Source: Fibrobacter sp. UWB5
GTDB lineage: Bacteria > Fibrobacterota > Fibrobacteria > Fibrobacterales > Fibrobacteraceae
DNA length: 64,000 bases
Direction of reading: 5' to 3'
NCBI RefSeq assembly: GCF_002210295.1
Contig: NZ_MWQH01000007.1
Location: forward strand, 1 to 64,000
Position numbers and translations under genes: made by a program. Each line of letters starts with the position of its first letter. Positions within the stretch are counted from its first letter, which is position 1. Under the pieces are notes generated by a model that saw only the letters and a list, made by a program, of their open reading frames with translations, did not search any database and was not told where the DNA came from. Positions 52,031 to 62,144 of the stretch are shown in pieces.

Positions 52031-53182
52031 TTACAGTCCGAATGCAGCGGGGAAGCCTTCGTACCAGGTGGCTTCATTTCGGTCGTAGGCTTCGAATCCG
52101 CCGACCTTTGTAAAGCCCCAGTAGTGCCAAGAGATGTCAAGGCTTTCGGCAACCTGAATCGACGTTTCTGCCCACTGGGCCTTCATTCTTGCAGACGGGA
52201 GAACGCCGTCGGCGTCGCATTCCCTGGAGTTTGCAAAGTCGCCACCGCCCGAGATTCCGAACTCACCCATGTTCATCGGGATGTGTCCGCCATTTACGTC
52301 CGGATAAAGTGTTGTAGCCTGCTTGACATAAGCCTGAAGGTCGTACATGGCGCTGTTGGCGTAGGCGGCGTCGCCCTTGCAAGCGTAGCTGTGTCCCTGG
52401 TGGCTGTAGCCGAAGGGTTCGTAGTAATGGCCGGAATAAATGATGTTTCCGTCTTGCGGCAAGTGAAGAATGTTCAAGTCGGCGAATTTGGCGGCGTGGT
52501 AAGATTCGAACATAATCGTCTTGCCGGGTGCCGTTGCGCGAATTACTTTGTATGCATCGTTCAGGAGCTCGTCCACCAATTGCGGGTTTGCGATGGTGGG
52601 TTCGTTCAGGATTTCAAAAACGAGCATTGAGTCCGGAGCGATGGCGTCCAATTCGGCAGCGACCTGTGCCCACAAATGCAAGAAATGTTCCTTTTCGGCG
52701 TTGTAGGTTTCCGGATCGGTGCTGAACTTGTTGCCGGCATTGTTCAATTCCACATAGTGGTGGAAGTTCACGACGACGGCGAGGCCCTGCGCCAAGGCGA
52801 GCTGGATATCTTCCTTTACGCCGGCGAGACGTTCGGGGTCGACCGTATGGGTGCTATAGTCGGAATTCTGCTGCCAACGAACCGGGAGACGGATGGAGTT
52901 GAAGCCCGTCGCCTTGATTACGGCGAAATCGGAATCTTCGATGCAGTTGCCCCAGCTGCAATCCAGGGAGTTGCCCTGAGAATCCCAAGAGTTCCCCAGG
53001 TTCATGCCCTTGCCTAGACGCTTGTTCATGGCGCGGCCTTTGGAATAGTCAACGGCGATTACCTGGGTTTCTTCCTCTGGAGTTGGCTCCACGGCTTTGT
53101 GGCTACTTTCGCTAGAACAGGCGGAAAATAGGATGCTGCCTGCGAGCGCAAGAGCTAACGAATAGGAGTACGGAAATTTCAT
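52031..53182 (-). CDS. GH5 cellulase-type lipoprotein
   Basis: 383 residues. Lipobox LFSAC (Cys 22) puts it on the cell envelope. The GH5 barrel starts KGMNLGNSWD; then NFHHYVELN, acid/base Glu in EILNEPT (Glu 194), YSGHYYEPFGY, and nucleophile Glu in MNMGEFGISGG (Glu 307). This resembles GH5 endoglucanases such as those of subfamily 2/25 type; precise specificity is not visible. There is no carbohydrate-binding module or basic tail. It is divergent from the outer-membrane operon at 53421. Confidence 0.9.
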   Translation of the reverse strand: MKFPYSYSLALALAGSILFSACSSESSHKAVEPTPEEETQVIAVDYSKGRAMNKRLGKGMNLGNSWDSQGNSLDCSWGNCIEDSDFAVIKATGFNSIRLPVRWQQNSDYSTHTVDPERLAGVKEDIQLALAQGLAVVVNFHHYVELNNAGNKFSTDPETYNAEKEHFLHLWAQVAAELDAIAPDSMLVFEILNEPTIANPQLVDELLNDAYKVIRATAPGKTIMFESYHAAKFADLNILHLPQDGNIIYSGHYYEPFGYSHQGHSYACKGDAAYANSAMYDLQAYVKQATTLYPDVNGGHIPMNMGEFGISGGGDFANSRECDADGVLPSARMKAQWAETSIQVAESLDISWHYWGFTKVGGFEAYDRNEATWYEGFPAAFGL

Positions 53183-53420
53183 AAAAACCTCTATAGTAGG
53201 TAATGTCTAGCTTGTAAAAGAAAATTACACTTTTTTTACAGAATGGACAATCTATACAAAAAATAATGTGTTTACTTACGAAAACGCGAAAAATAGCGAA
53301 AAATAAGAAATTTGGGGAGAAATTGTCCCAGTTCAACCTTTTTTTTGCAAAAGCGCGTCACTGAACCCCTCAAAAACAAGTTATATTGTACCCGTCCGTA
53401 TCTGGAGAATTTTAGATATT
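53183..53420. promoter_or_regulatory. divergent promoter region of the GH5 lipoprotein and the outer-membrane operon
   Basis: 238 AT-rich bases without a gene. On plus, TATATT at 53382-53387 lies 33 bases before the operon's ATG; the -35 is weak. GGAG at about 53404 is the likely ribosome site. Confidence 0.45.
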
Positions 53421-54164
53421 ATGAAAGCAAATCCGCATAAAGCAAGCTGGGTGTGCGCCTTGGGCGTACTCCTTTTAGCGTCTTTCTCTTTTGCTGGTTA
53501 TGGTTTTAGCGACTATCGCGACCGCGACCAGTCCCGTTTTGTCACTAAACAGGCTAAGCCGTTCCGACCCGACAAAGATGTCGTGTCCGTCGTGATGCGT
53601 GAAGCTATTCCGCGTGGAGGTGGTTATACCTACCAGTACCCGCGTGAAAACCCCGAACCGGTACTTACGGACAAGTATGCCATGGAAGGCGCCCTTTCCA
53701 TGGAAATTGAACTTATCGCAAGCGACTATTCCGGTGTGGCTATTTGTATTGCCGGTTCTGTCGACTTGACCCCGTATTTCGAAGAAGGTGTCCTTGAATT
53801 CTGGATTAAGGGTGCCCAGGGTGGCGAAAACGCCTTGTTCGTGTTGGTGGACGATGGCGTGAAGAGCGGTGGCGAATCCCTGCAGGTGAAGCTCCGTTCC
53901 AAGAGCCTTGGCGAAATCACTACGGAATGGAAGCACTTCAGCATTCCCCTCAAGTTGTTCGGTACGACTGGTGTGTACTGGGATGCCAAGAATACCCGCG
54001 AAGTCATGTTGCCGTTTAGCTGGAGCAACTTCAAGGGATTCCGTCTCGAAGTCCGTAAAGACGAAAACGAGTCCTTCAAGGTCTGGATTGACGATATCGT
54101 GATCAAGAAGCACGGTAAGGCTTACGAAGGTCCGATGAACTATCCGTTCCGCAACGAGATTTAA
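53421..54164 (+). CDS. secreted jelly-roll-like protein (galactose-binding/CBM-like fold)
   Basis: 247 residues with a signal peptide ending FSFAG. From residue 95 the sequence alternates strands (GVLEFWIKGAQGG, ALFVLVDDGVKSGG, WKHFSIPLKLFG, KGFRLEVRKDEN, FKVWIDDIVI), the pattern of galactose-binding-like/CBM11- or CIA30-type beta-sandwiches. The final VWIDDIVI strand is typical of such folds. No catalytic residues seen. It is the first gene of a six-gene operon encoding outer-membrane and surface proteins (gap to the next gene 9 bases). Possibly binds polysaccharide. Confidence 0.7.
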   Translation: MKANPHKASWVCALGVLLLASFSFAGYGFSDYRDRDQSRFVTKQAKPFRPDKDVVSVVMREAIPRGGGYTYQYPRENPEPVLTDKYAMEGALSMEIELIASDYSGVAICIAGSVDLTPYFEEGVLEFWIKGAQGGENALFVLVDDGVKSGGESLQVKLRSKSLGEITTEWKHFSIPLKLFGTTGVYWDAKNTREVMLPFSWSNFKGFRLEVRKDENESFKVWIDDIVIKKHGKAYEGPMNYPFRNEI

Positions 54165-54173
54165 GAGGATTTT

Positions 54174-56741
54174 ATGCGCAAATTACCTACACTATTTACG
54201 ACTCTGCTTTGCTGCTCGTCTTTGGCCTTGGCCCAGATGGACGACGAAGTGTCTTCTACCGAAGAATTCGAAGATTCTGCTCCGGCCGTAGAAGAAGCCG
54301 CACCCGCTGCTGAAGAAAGCTCCGAAGAATCTGTTGCAGAAGCATCCGAATCTGAACCGGCCGCAGACGAATCTGCTGTCGAAGAAGCTCCGGCAGAAGA
54401 ACCTGTCGAAGAAGCCGCTGCCGAACCTGAACCGGCAGCTGAACCCGAACCGGTGGCCGAAGAACCTGCCGCTCCCGCTCGCGACCTTGCTACTCCGGCC
54501 GAAAAGGCTCCCTACCAGCCGCTCGTCGTGAACGCCTCCTCGCATCTTGATCCCAAGACGCAGATGGCTAACGTGGAAGAAGGTCTTGATACCCTTGCCA
54601 ACAACATGGAATCGACCATTATGGGTAAGGACGATCTTCCGATGGCGGTTTCCGGTTACCTGGCCTTCCGCTTGAAGAACTTCCACTATTCCGATGTTAG
54701 CCCGTGGGCCAAGAACGACATGGCCCGTACCTCGGTGGACGCCGTGCTCAACATGAACATTGTGGCCATGCCGAACTCTTACATGACCCTCTGGACGAAC
54801 ATGAGCTTCCCGTTCGACCTTTCCGGTCTCTATGGCAACAACCTTGCCAAGCACCCGACTCAGGTCCCCGGCAACAAGGACGAACATGTTCTGTATGACC
54901 ACTCTACGGACTTCTACTCCACGACCGTGAACGAAGAAATGAACTTCGGCGTGGACATCCGCGCAGGCGTCTTTGGCGCTTACGTGACCGCCGGCGGTGT
55001 TATCTGGGCAAACGCTTCTCCGCTCACCATGTGGGAACGTGAAACCAACCCGCGCTTCGCTTGGCAGTACGAACTGTTCGAAGACGAAAAGACTGTTTCT
55101 ACCTACTATAAGGAAAAGGTGTTCAAGCCTGTTAAGGAAGGTGGCCGCGCATTCTGGACCAACCGCAGCTTCGGTGGTGTGTTTGCCAACGTCTACCAGC
55201 TCCCGTTCAACATGAAGGCCCAGTTCCTCGTGTCCCAGCCGGCCGATGCCGATATCGGTACTCGTGACGGTCTGCGCATGTACGGTGGCCAGCCTGGCGA
55301 ACTTGAAATGTCCGGTACTTACGATTTCCGCGGTTCCATCTACCACGGCCGTATCGCCAAGGAAAAGATCGCGGACAACCTGACTCTCGGTGTGAACTAC
55401 ATGGGCGTCATCTTTGACGACGACATCATTTACGAAGACGAATTCCGTAACCAGTGGATTAAGTTCTCCGATGTCGGCCCCACGATCCTCAATACGCATG
55501 TCGCTTCTATCGACGTCAAGGGTAACGTTACTCCGAAACTCTACTTGATGGCCGATGTGGCCCTCAGCATGACGGACTCTGTCCGCTTCTACCAGACTGC
55601 CGATGCCGCTAACTACAGCGAAGCAAACGTCAGTAGTGGTTACCTCCCGGATGCTAACGAATCCAAGATGAATACCCCGCAGGTGGGTGTTTACGTGAAG
55701 GCCCAGTCCAAGTATGTCGAAGGCTGGCCCATGACGGTCGAAGCAATCTTCCTCCCGAAGGATTTCTACTCTCCGTATTCTTTGAGCAACCCGTCCCGCT
55801 TCAACAGCTGGCGTAAGGACGAAGCCTACCTGAACGGTGGTTCTCTCCGTTACACCCCGAACATGGCCGGCCTTAACTTCAAGTTGGAACCGACCTTCAA
55901 CCGTGGCTACTTCGACTTGCAGTACGGTTTGCATCGCCAGATCGAAGACGGTCAGGATGTCATTTTCTTCAACTACCGCTTGAACGGTCGTAACATGTGG
56001 GAATCCACGAACTCCTGGACCAAGCACAAGCCTCTGTTCGTGGCTGACTCCGGTAACGCCGATGGCGCTGCTTACGTGGCCCGTACCGGTACCATGGTTG
56101 GTTCCGACAGGGGTATCAAGCAGTATCGCCAGCAGGGCGGTCTCTATGGTGGAACCTGGGAACTCTGGGAATCCTTCGTTGCCTACGAAAGCACCGAACA
56201 GATCGAAAAGGGTGAAGTTCCGTCTCACACCAAGTGGTCTTCTTACCTCTCCTTCATGGGTGGCTACGATATCGGTGGCTGGTTCGGTACCGACCGCACG
56301 ATCATGATGACGGGCTACGCCGCAATCTCCGGTCTCTCTACGACGATCGCCCCGATTGCTTACAGCGAATCCCAGAAGGACATGCTCATGTGGAGCTTCT
56401 ATGGTCAGTTTGAACCGTCTGTCGCTGTGACCCCGACCTTCCACATGGTGGGTGTTCTCGGTCTTGAAACCTTCCGCGCCGAAAACGCTTATACGGCCAA
56501 GGAAGTATCCCCGAACATTCCCAAGACCTCTAGTCTGATCAACAGCTTTACTTCTCTGTACTACGAAAAGGCCCCGATCAACTACCTCGAAACCGCAATC
56601 GGTATCGGCTTTGACTGGGACTTCGCCGATCGCGCTGGTCTGCACGTTCGCTATAAGTGGATGACTCATTCCGACGAAGCGATTTCGGTTAATGACTGGC
56701 ATTCCCACTACATTTCTGCCGAAGCTAAGGCTTGGTTCTAA
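54174..56741 (+). CDS. large outer-membrane beta-barrel protein with acidic EPA-rich N-terminal linker
   Basis: 855 residues. Signal peptide ending LALAQ, then residues 25-115 of low complexity rich in Glu, Pro and Ala (units such as EEAPAEEPVEEAAAEPEP), then about 700 residues of alternating aromatic/polar strands (AFRLKNFHYS, YMTLWTNMSF, LTLGVNYMGVIF, AGLHVRYKWM) ending in SAEAKAWF. A C-terminal Phe preceded by alternating hydrophobics is the usual BAM signal of outer-membrane barrels. GAGG precedes the ATG. Known families cannot be named; it may be the main porin-like member of the operon. Confidence 0.72.
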   Translation: MRKLPTLFTTLLCCSSLALAQMDDEVSSTEEFEDSAPAVEEAAPAAEESSEESVAEASESEPAADESAVEEAPAEEPVEEAAAEPEPAAEPEPVAEEPAAPARDLATPAEKAPYQPLVVNASSHLDPKTQMANVEEGLDTLANNMESTIMGKDDLPMAVSGYLAFRLKNFHYSDVSPWAKNDMARTSVDAVLNMNIVAMPNSYMTLWTNMSFPFDLSGLYGNNLAKHPTQVPGNKDEHVLYDHSTDFYSTTVNEEMNFGVDIRAGVFGAYVTAGGVIWANASPLTMWERETNPRFAWQYELFEDEKTVSTYYKEKVFKPVKEGGRAFWTNRSFGGVFANVYQLPFNMKAQFLVSQPADADIGTRDGLRMYGGQPGELEMSGTYDFRGSIYHGRIAKEKIADNLTLGVNYMGVIFDDDIIYEDEFRNQWIKFSDVGPTILNTHVASIDVKGNVTPKLYLMADVALSMTDSVRFYQTADAANYSEANVSSGYLPDANESKMNTPQVGVYVKAQSKYVEGWPMTVEAIFLPKDFYSPYSLSNPSRFNSWRKDEAYLNGGSLRYTPNMAGLNFKLEPTFNRGYFDLQYGLHRQIEDGQDVIFFNYRLNGRNMWESTNSWTKHKPLFVADSGNADGAAYVARTGTMVGSDRGIKQYRQQGGLYGGTWELWESFVAYESTEQIEKGEVPSHTKWSSYLSFMGGYDIGGWFGTDRTIMMTGYAAISGLSTTIAPIAYSESQKDMLMWSFYGQFEPSVAVTPTFHMVGVLGLETFRAENAYTAKEVSPNIPKTSSLINSFTSLYYEKAPINYLETAIGIGFDWDFADRAGLHVRYKWMTHSDEAISVNDWHSHYISAEAKAWF

Positions 56742-56756
56742 TAGGGGGTGCAGAAC

Positions 56757-59018
56757 ATGAAAAAGATTATGAATATGAAAAAGACTTTTGCCGCCATTCT
56801 TGCCGCCTCCATGGCCGCTTCTGCAGCTACGGCTGTAGAAAATCAGGAATTGCTCGAGAGCAAGGTAGATTCCATCAACGCCAAGCGCGGTCTTGAAATC
56901 ACCGGTGCCATTCGCGCGGTTGCCCAGTCGTCCAGGTTCGAAACCGACAACGACTATTCGGGCCTTAACCACATGCCGAATGTCGAAAAAGACGAATTCG
57001 TGACTGCTGACATCAACTTCGGTTTCCGCCCCTGGGAAAACGTGCGTGCAAACGCAATGGTCCGCCTGGGCGCCGGCATGCAGGAATACTTCGCTTCTGC
57101 CGCAAAGACCGTCTCGGTCGCATGGCTCAATGTCGAAGGCAATCTGGATGATTCCTTCTACTGGGTCGTCGGTGATTTCCGCCAGCAGTACTCTCCGCTG
57201 ACGTTGTTCTTGCCGAGCCTCGATATCATGTACGAACCGCAGATCTTTGCCCGCAAGCGTTACATGGCCGAACACGAACAGATGATCGAAGGCAACCAGC
57301 GTAACCTGCAGGGTGTCAACCTCCAGTTCCGTAAGGATCTCGGTTCTGCCCTTGGTCAGGTCCGTGCCGAAGGTTTGTTCGCCCGTATCAACCGTACCGC
57401 GGTCTTGGACCTCGGCGGTGCCGAAGGCAACATCATGCCTAACGAACAAGTTTGGGGCGCCTCTCAGGCTGCCAACATGGACAAGTTCCTCTTGGCCGGT
57501 AATTTCGAACTCCTGCCTGTCGATCGCAATGTCTACGTGGGTGTGACTCCCATGTACATCTTCGATAACGAAGACAGCTATTCCTACACTTACCGTCATC
57601 CGAAAAATAACTACACGAACCCGTATGAACGCGAACCGATCAACCCCTACGAACTCAACCCGCAGAAGACTTTGGTCGTGAGCGGTCGCTTGGGTGCCGA
57701 CGTGGCATCGCTTATCGGGAACAACAACCTGATTCTCGATGTGACTGGCGAATTCGCGATGTCCAACGACAAGGTCTATACGGCCGACTCTTCTTACGCT
57801 CTCCAGTATGACGAAATGGGTAACCTGGTCGGTCTCGCCTTGGACGAAGACGAACAGCCTTATGTCGCTCTCGACAGCTTCCATACCGAAGACCTGAGCG
57901 GTACGGCTCTCTTGGTCAATGCGAACGTGGGCTACAAGAACGAAACCTTCGGTGCCCGCCTTGGTGTCGACTTCGTGATGAACGACAGCAACTGGTTCAA
58001 CAACCTCGCTCAGTCTCCGCGATTCTTTGCCCAGCGCATCCAGAACTCCGATAAGGACGGTCAGACGGTCAAGTTCGGCGTGAACTCTCCGCTGTATTCT
58101 TCCTTTGACGCTCTCTACAATTTCGACCCGAAGTTCAGCCCGGTGGCAACGACTCTCGGTACCGACGATAACGCATTTGCCGGTTCCGATGTCGAAAGCT
58201 ACAGCATTGCTAACTACAACAAGAATTCCTGGACGACCAACGTCTTCACGCGTAACCAGCTCGCTCTGATGGAAACGCTCTATGACCCGGCTCTCCAGCT
58301 TGCCTTGCCCAACGGCCTTGCTACTCCGAACCGCATGGGTGCCCGTGCTACCTTGACCGGCAATTTCAAGGACTTTGCCGAAGTCCAGGGTATGTTCAGC
58401 ATGTTCAACCAGGTCAAGGGAAATACGATTGTAAATGACGACCACATGGGTAACGTTATGACGTTCAGCTACAAGGCTGCAAGCTACATGGAATTCGGTG
58501 GTGGCGCCAAGGTCGACATCTTCAAGATGATCGGTTTCACGAAGCCGCTTGAAATCTCCGGTTCTTACAAGCATTCCGAACGTTCCTTGGAAACCGATTT
58601 CATGGCAGCGGTTGGCGCAGCTGAGCTGAAGTCCGAAGTAAAGTCCGACTTCATCAACGGCGGCCTCTACGTGCAGTACCTGCCGCGCCTCGGCGTGAAT
58701 CTCGGCGTGCAGATGATCAATACGGAATTCACGAATACGTCTAATGCGATTACGCAGAACGCTCCCTTGCTGAAGGGTACGCAGATGCAGTGGATGGTCG
58801 GCCTCGACTACAACATTGCTCCTAGCGCATGGCTCGCCGTGAACTTCGGCATGATCAATGTCGAAAACGAATACAATACCGGCCTCCTTGTCGCTGGCGC
58901 CGATGGCGGCTCCCCGAACCTGCCGGATTATTACGATGTAAAGAAGGATGCGACTGGAAAGTTCAAGCATGAATTCTCGCAGATGCTCCTTGAAGCCTCC
59001 ATTAACGTGGAATTTTAA
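56757..59018 (+). CDS. outer-membrane beta-barrel protein, paralogue A
   Basis: 753 residues from ATG 56757, chosen because AGGGGG lies eight bases upstream; an in-frame GTG at 56748 is less likely. Signal peptide ending AATAV. The body is made of barrel-like strands and ends EASINVEF (terminal Phe). It shares an ordered set of segments with the next gene: a YSPLTLFLPSLDIMYEPQIFA piece corresponds to that gene's TPYTLYTPQQKLLQEPEIFA, and PNGLATPNRMG to PMGVATPNRKG. The two therefore arose by tandem duplication. Probable polysaccharide-binding or porin role; unproven. Confidence 0.75.
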   Translation: MKKIMNMKKTFAAILAASMAASAATAVENQELLESKVDSINAKRGLEITGAIRAVAQSSRFETDNDYSGLNHMPNVEKDEFVTADINFGFRPWENVRANAMVRLGAGMQEYFASAAKTVSVAWLNVEGNLDDSFYWVVGDFRQQYSPLTLFLPSLDIMYEPQIFARKRYMAEHEQMIEGNQRNLQGVNLQFRKDLGSALGQVRAEGLFARINRTAVLDLGGAEGNIMPNEQVWGASQAANMDKFLLAGNFELLPVDRNVYVGVTPMYIFDNEDSYSYTYRHPKNNYTNPYEREPINPYELNPQKTLVVSGRLGADVASLIGNNNLILDVTGEFAMSNDKVYTADSSYALQYDEMGNLVGLALDEDEQPYVALDSFHTEDLSGTALLVNANVGYKNETFGARLGVDFVMNDSNWFNNLAQSPRFFAQRIQNSDKDGQTVKFGVNSPLYSSFDALYNFDPKFSPVATTLGTDDNAFAGSDVESYSIANYNKNSWTTNVFTRNQLALMETLYDPALQLALPNGLATPNRMGARATLTGNFKDFAEVQGMFSMFNQVKGNTIVNDDHMGNVMTFSYKAASYMEFGGGAKVDIFKMIGFTKPLEISGSYKHSERSLETDFMAAVGAAELKSEVKSDFINGGLYVQYLPRLGVNLGVQMINTEFTNTSNAITQNAPLLKGTQMQWMVGLDYNIAPSAWLAVNFGMINVENEYNTGLLVAGADGGSPNLPDYYDVKKDATGKFKHEFSQMLLEASINVEF

Positions 59019-59033
59019 TGGGAGGGTGTAAGT

Positions 59034-61184
59034 ATGATGTTCAATAAGAAAATTTCCGCTTTCGGTCTTACTTCCGCAATCCTCTTCTCTGCCGCGACGG
59101 CTTTTGCCGAAGGCGAGAGCGTGGAAGCCCAGCAGACTTCTTTGCTGCAGAAGCTTGACTCTCTGAACGCCGCAGTTTTGGGACTTAAACTCAACGGAAA
59201 CATCAAGGCTGGTGGCCTTACCTCGATGGCCAAGTCCGACCAGTTCAGCGATGATTCTCCGACTCAGGAAAACCAGGCTTATACAGACGCTAACCTGGTG
59301 CTCACGGCACGTCCGAGCTCTGAAACCCAGATCCACTTGGAACTCCGCCTGCACAAGGATTGGCAGAACGCTTTTGACGAAAACAACAATCCGGTGATTG
59401 GCCACTGGTTCAGTTACGATGGCTCTATCTTGAACAAGCACCTGGATTTCAACCTGGGTTACATGCGCGTAGGCTTTACTCCCTATACCTTGTACACTCC
59501 GCAGCAGAAACTGCTCCAGGAACCCGAAATCTTTGCCCAGAAGCGTGTCGAAGCTTTGGCCATGCGTAACCTCGATACCACGAGCAATCGCCTGATGCAG
59601 GGCTTGAACGCCGACTTCCATAGCGGCAATGTCGGCCCCTTCAGCGACATTCATGCTCAGGCAACGGGCGCCCGTATGCGCAACACTGCCAAGAAATATG
59701 ACCAGGTGTTCTTCGACTTCGATTTCTCTGACCGTTACTTCTATGGTCTGCGTCTCGGTGCCGATGCCTTTGGCGCTCACTTGGGCGTGAACTACACCGA
59801 CGTGTTCGACCGCGAAAAGAGCCGTCGCTCTCGCGCCATCGACAAGTCCGATACCGTGTACTACGAAGACAACGCAGTGGTTTCTGCTGAAATCGGTTTC
59901 GATTCCAAGGAACTGCTCTCGAATCTTCCGGTTTCCTTCGGCTTGAACGGCGAACTTGCCATGAGCTGGTGGAGTGTTGACCGCGACTACGTCAGGGACT
60001 ACAAGCAACAGGAATACGCTCTTACTGAATACAACAGCAAGACGGACCCGGCTATCACGAACCCGATGGATACGTCCTTCATCTACATCAAGGTTTCCGA
60101 AAGCACCAGGCAGGAAGAAGTCCATGAAGAAGAAATTGTCAAGGACGACGGAATGGCCTTCTATGTGGAACCGTTCGTGAACTTGGATGTTGCAGGTATC
60201 GAAGGTACTATCAAGGTGATGTACTTGCAGAACGATGAAAAGTTCTGGAGCGAAATGGCTTCTAGCCCGGTGTACCGTGGCGGTACGACAGTGCTGAACG
60301 CTAACGCCCTGTTCAAGGATGCCAACTACACTAGCTTGGTTGACGAATTCGGCATGGCCAGCCTTGAAAACATGTACTTGGCCGTGTACAATTCCAATCC
60401 GCTCAACGCAACGAACCTCATGACGTCTTATTCCAAGAACGCCTTGACCGACGATGCGGAATCCAACAACATGTACTCTCGCCTGTATAACAACTACAAG
60501 AACGCTCACTTCTATCGCAACGGCTACAATGCCGATGTCCTGAAGCGTCTCGAACTTTCCGAACAGAACAAGGCCTTGTTCCTGATGGATCCGGCAAACG
60601 ACATGTCCCTGCCCATGGGTGTTGCTACTCCCAACCGCAAGGGCCTGAATGTCAATGTCGACCTCAACTGGAACAGTGCTGTTGAACTGAATGCAATCTT
60701 CGGCATGATTTCGACGGTTGCTTCCGATGTTGAAGAAGTCAAGTACACGCGCTATGGCGCAGGCCTCGGCGTGGACGTCGGCCGCATTGCCGGTCTCGAT
60801 CGCAAGATCAAGGTCCAGGGCTCCTACGACCACAGCGAAGAAGACAAGGCCTTCCAGCGTAAGAGCGACCGCATCATGGCCGGCTTGAACGTGGATGTCG
60901 TCGGTCCTCTCGCTCTCTTGGCTGGCTACCAGATGTCTACCCGCGAATTCGGCATCGCTTATCCGGTGTCCGGCTCCGCCTTGATCAACAAGGCCGAAGA
61001 ATCCTTGCTCCTGGCTGGTCCTCGAGTCAAGATCGCTCCGAACTCCTACCTTTCTGTCCAGTACGGCTTGCTGACGGACAAGGTGACGTTCCAGACTATC
61101 GACCTTGCTACTGGCGCTCCTGCTAATCAAGAACTTTCTATCGACAAGAACGTTATCATCGCCGACGTGACGGTGAACTTCTAA
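59034..61184 (+). CDS. outer-membrane beta-barrel protein, paralogue B
   Basis: 716 residues; GGAGGG upstream. Signal peptide ending TAFAE, then a short coiled piece (SLLQKLDSLNAAVLGL) like the LESKVDSINAKRG of paralogue A, which may be a periplasmic trimer or anchor helix. Barrel strands follow to VIIADVTVNF (terminal Phe). About residues 345-370 a charged insertion (RQEEVHEEEIVKDDG) looks like an outer loop. It lies 15 bases after paralogue A. Confidence 0.75.
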   Translation: MMFNKKISAFGLTSAILFSAATAFAEGESVEAQQTSLLQKLDSLNAAVLGLKLNGNIKAGGLTSMAKSDQFSDDSPTQENQAYTDANLVLTARPSSETQIHLELRLHKDWQNAFDENNNPVIGHWFSYDGSILNKHLDFNLGYMRVGFTPYTLYTPQQKLLQEPEIFAQKRVEALAMRNLDTTSNRLMQGLNADFHSGNVGPFSDIHAQATGARMRNTAKKYDQVFFDFDFSDRYFYGLRLGADAFGAHLGVNYTDVFDREKSRRSRAIDKSDTVYYEDNAVVSAEIGFDSKELLSNLPVSFGLNGELAMSWWSVDRDYVRDYKQQEYALTEYNSKTDPAITNPMDTSFIYIKVSESTRQEEVHEEEIVKDDGMAFYVEPFVNLDVAGIEGTIKVMYLQNDEKFWSEMASSPVYRGGTTVLNANALFKDANYTSLVDEFGMASLENMYLAVYNSNPLNATNLMTSYSKNALTDDAESNNMYSRLYNNYKNAHFYRNGYNADVLKRLELSEQNKALFLMDPANDMSLPMGVATPNRKGLNVNVDLNWNSAVELNAIFGMISTVASDVEEVKYTRYGAGLGVDVGRIAGLDRKIKVQGSYDHSEEDKAFQRKSDRIMAGLNVDVVGPLALLAGYQMSTREFGIAYPVSGSALINKAEESLLLAGPRVKIAPNSYLSVQYGLLTDKVTFQTIDLATGAPANQELSIDKNVIIADVTVNF

Positions 61185-61194
61185 GAGGTGTGCA

Positions 61195-62130
61195 ATGAAA
61201 AATTTTAAGCTTTTATTCTCTGCTGCGGTTGCCTCTGCTCTTATCGGCTGCTCCTCTATGGATGTGGACGACGAAGAGGCCTTGGCTGGAAACTTCCCCG
61301 CAGATTTCAGCGATGCTGCTTACATTCAGCTGCACCCTGAATTGGTCCGTGTCCAGATCAAGGATTTTGTGGCCAGCTACAATGCGAAGCTGAGCGATGC
61401 CGCCAAGGCAAATGGCACTCAGGCTGTTTTCGATTCTACGAAGGAAGCTGACATTGCCAAGTATGCCGCAAATACGGAAATGCTCCACACTATCATGACC
61501 ACAACCCAGCTTGCCGGCTTTACCGAAGCTGACTGGGAAAAGGACTGGGCCGGTGGCACGAAGGATTCCATTTTCGCAAGCGAAACGAGAAGGGATACCT
61601 TGGCTCTTGCCATTGACGACTCTACCGACGCCGATGCGCCTACTACGACTATTGTCAACTTTGGTGCAAAGAAAGGCGCTGTGACGGGTAAGATCGATTA
61701 TGCGGAAGACGGCGTGACCATTACGGCTGTTCATGGTTACAAGAAATGCGACAAGACCGCATGTTCCGACACTGTGGATATCGTAATCACCGAAAAGATG
61801 TCTTTCAATAAGAAGGGTACCAAGGCTGAAACGGACACCCTGAAGATGGACACCATTCCGGTGCCGACTGAAGGTGCAATCTCTGCTGCACACATGAAGG
61901 TTTTGAACCAGTTGAACTTCTATGGTGTTGACGACGACTTGACGATGCTGCAGAGCGTTGCCATCGATACGTTCGCCATTTCTTACCAGTACGTCATGTT
62001 CGGTAAGGCTCATGGCTGGGCTTATCGCCCCTGTACCGAGGCTGAAAAGGCAAATCCGGTGAAGACCGAGGTTTATCCGGCAACCAAGCTTTACTGCGAC
62101 GACAACGGTCAGATCCGTGAAATTAACTAG
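61195..62130 (+). CDS. lipoprotein of unknown function
   Basis: 311 residues. Lipobox ALIGC (Cys about residue 19). The mature part begins with an acidic stretch DVDDEE, then HPELVRVQIKDFVASYN and a helical region; from residue 150 it has strands. Four Cys beyond the lipobox (KKCDKTACSD; RPCTEAE; LYCDDNG) could form two disulfides. No family recognised. It is the fifth gene of the operon, 10 bases after paralogue B. It may cap the barrel complex or hold glycan, as SusE/SusF-like lipoproteins do in other phyla; that comparison is only by position. Confidence 0.75.
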   Translation: MKNFKLLFSAAVASALIGCSSMDVDDEEALAGNFPADFSDAAYIQLHPELVRVQIKDFVASYNAKLSDAAKANGTQAVFDSTKEADIAKYAANTEMLHTIMTTTQLAGFTEADWEKDWAGGTKDSIFASETRRDTLALAIDDSTDADAPTTTIVNFGAKKGAVTGKIDYAEDGVTITAVHGYKKCDKTACSDTVDIVITEKMSFNKKGTKAETDTLKMDTIPVPTEGAISAAHMKVLNQLNFYGVDDDLTMLQSVAIDTFAISYQYVMFGKAHGWAYRPCTEAEKANPVKTEVYPATKLYCDDNGQIREIN

Positions 62131-62144
62131 GGCGAGGTGAAATT

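Noticed and set aside
54192-61130. A 2312-codon open frame on the minus strand across three barrel genes
   Set aside because: It is antisense to genes with signal peptides, Shine-Dalgarno sites and barrel patterns. Its length follows from codon bias: TTA, CTA and TCA codons are rare in highly expressed genes here, so the opposite strand lacks stops. The translation is Val/His/Glu-rich without domains.
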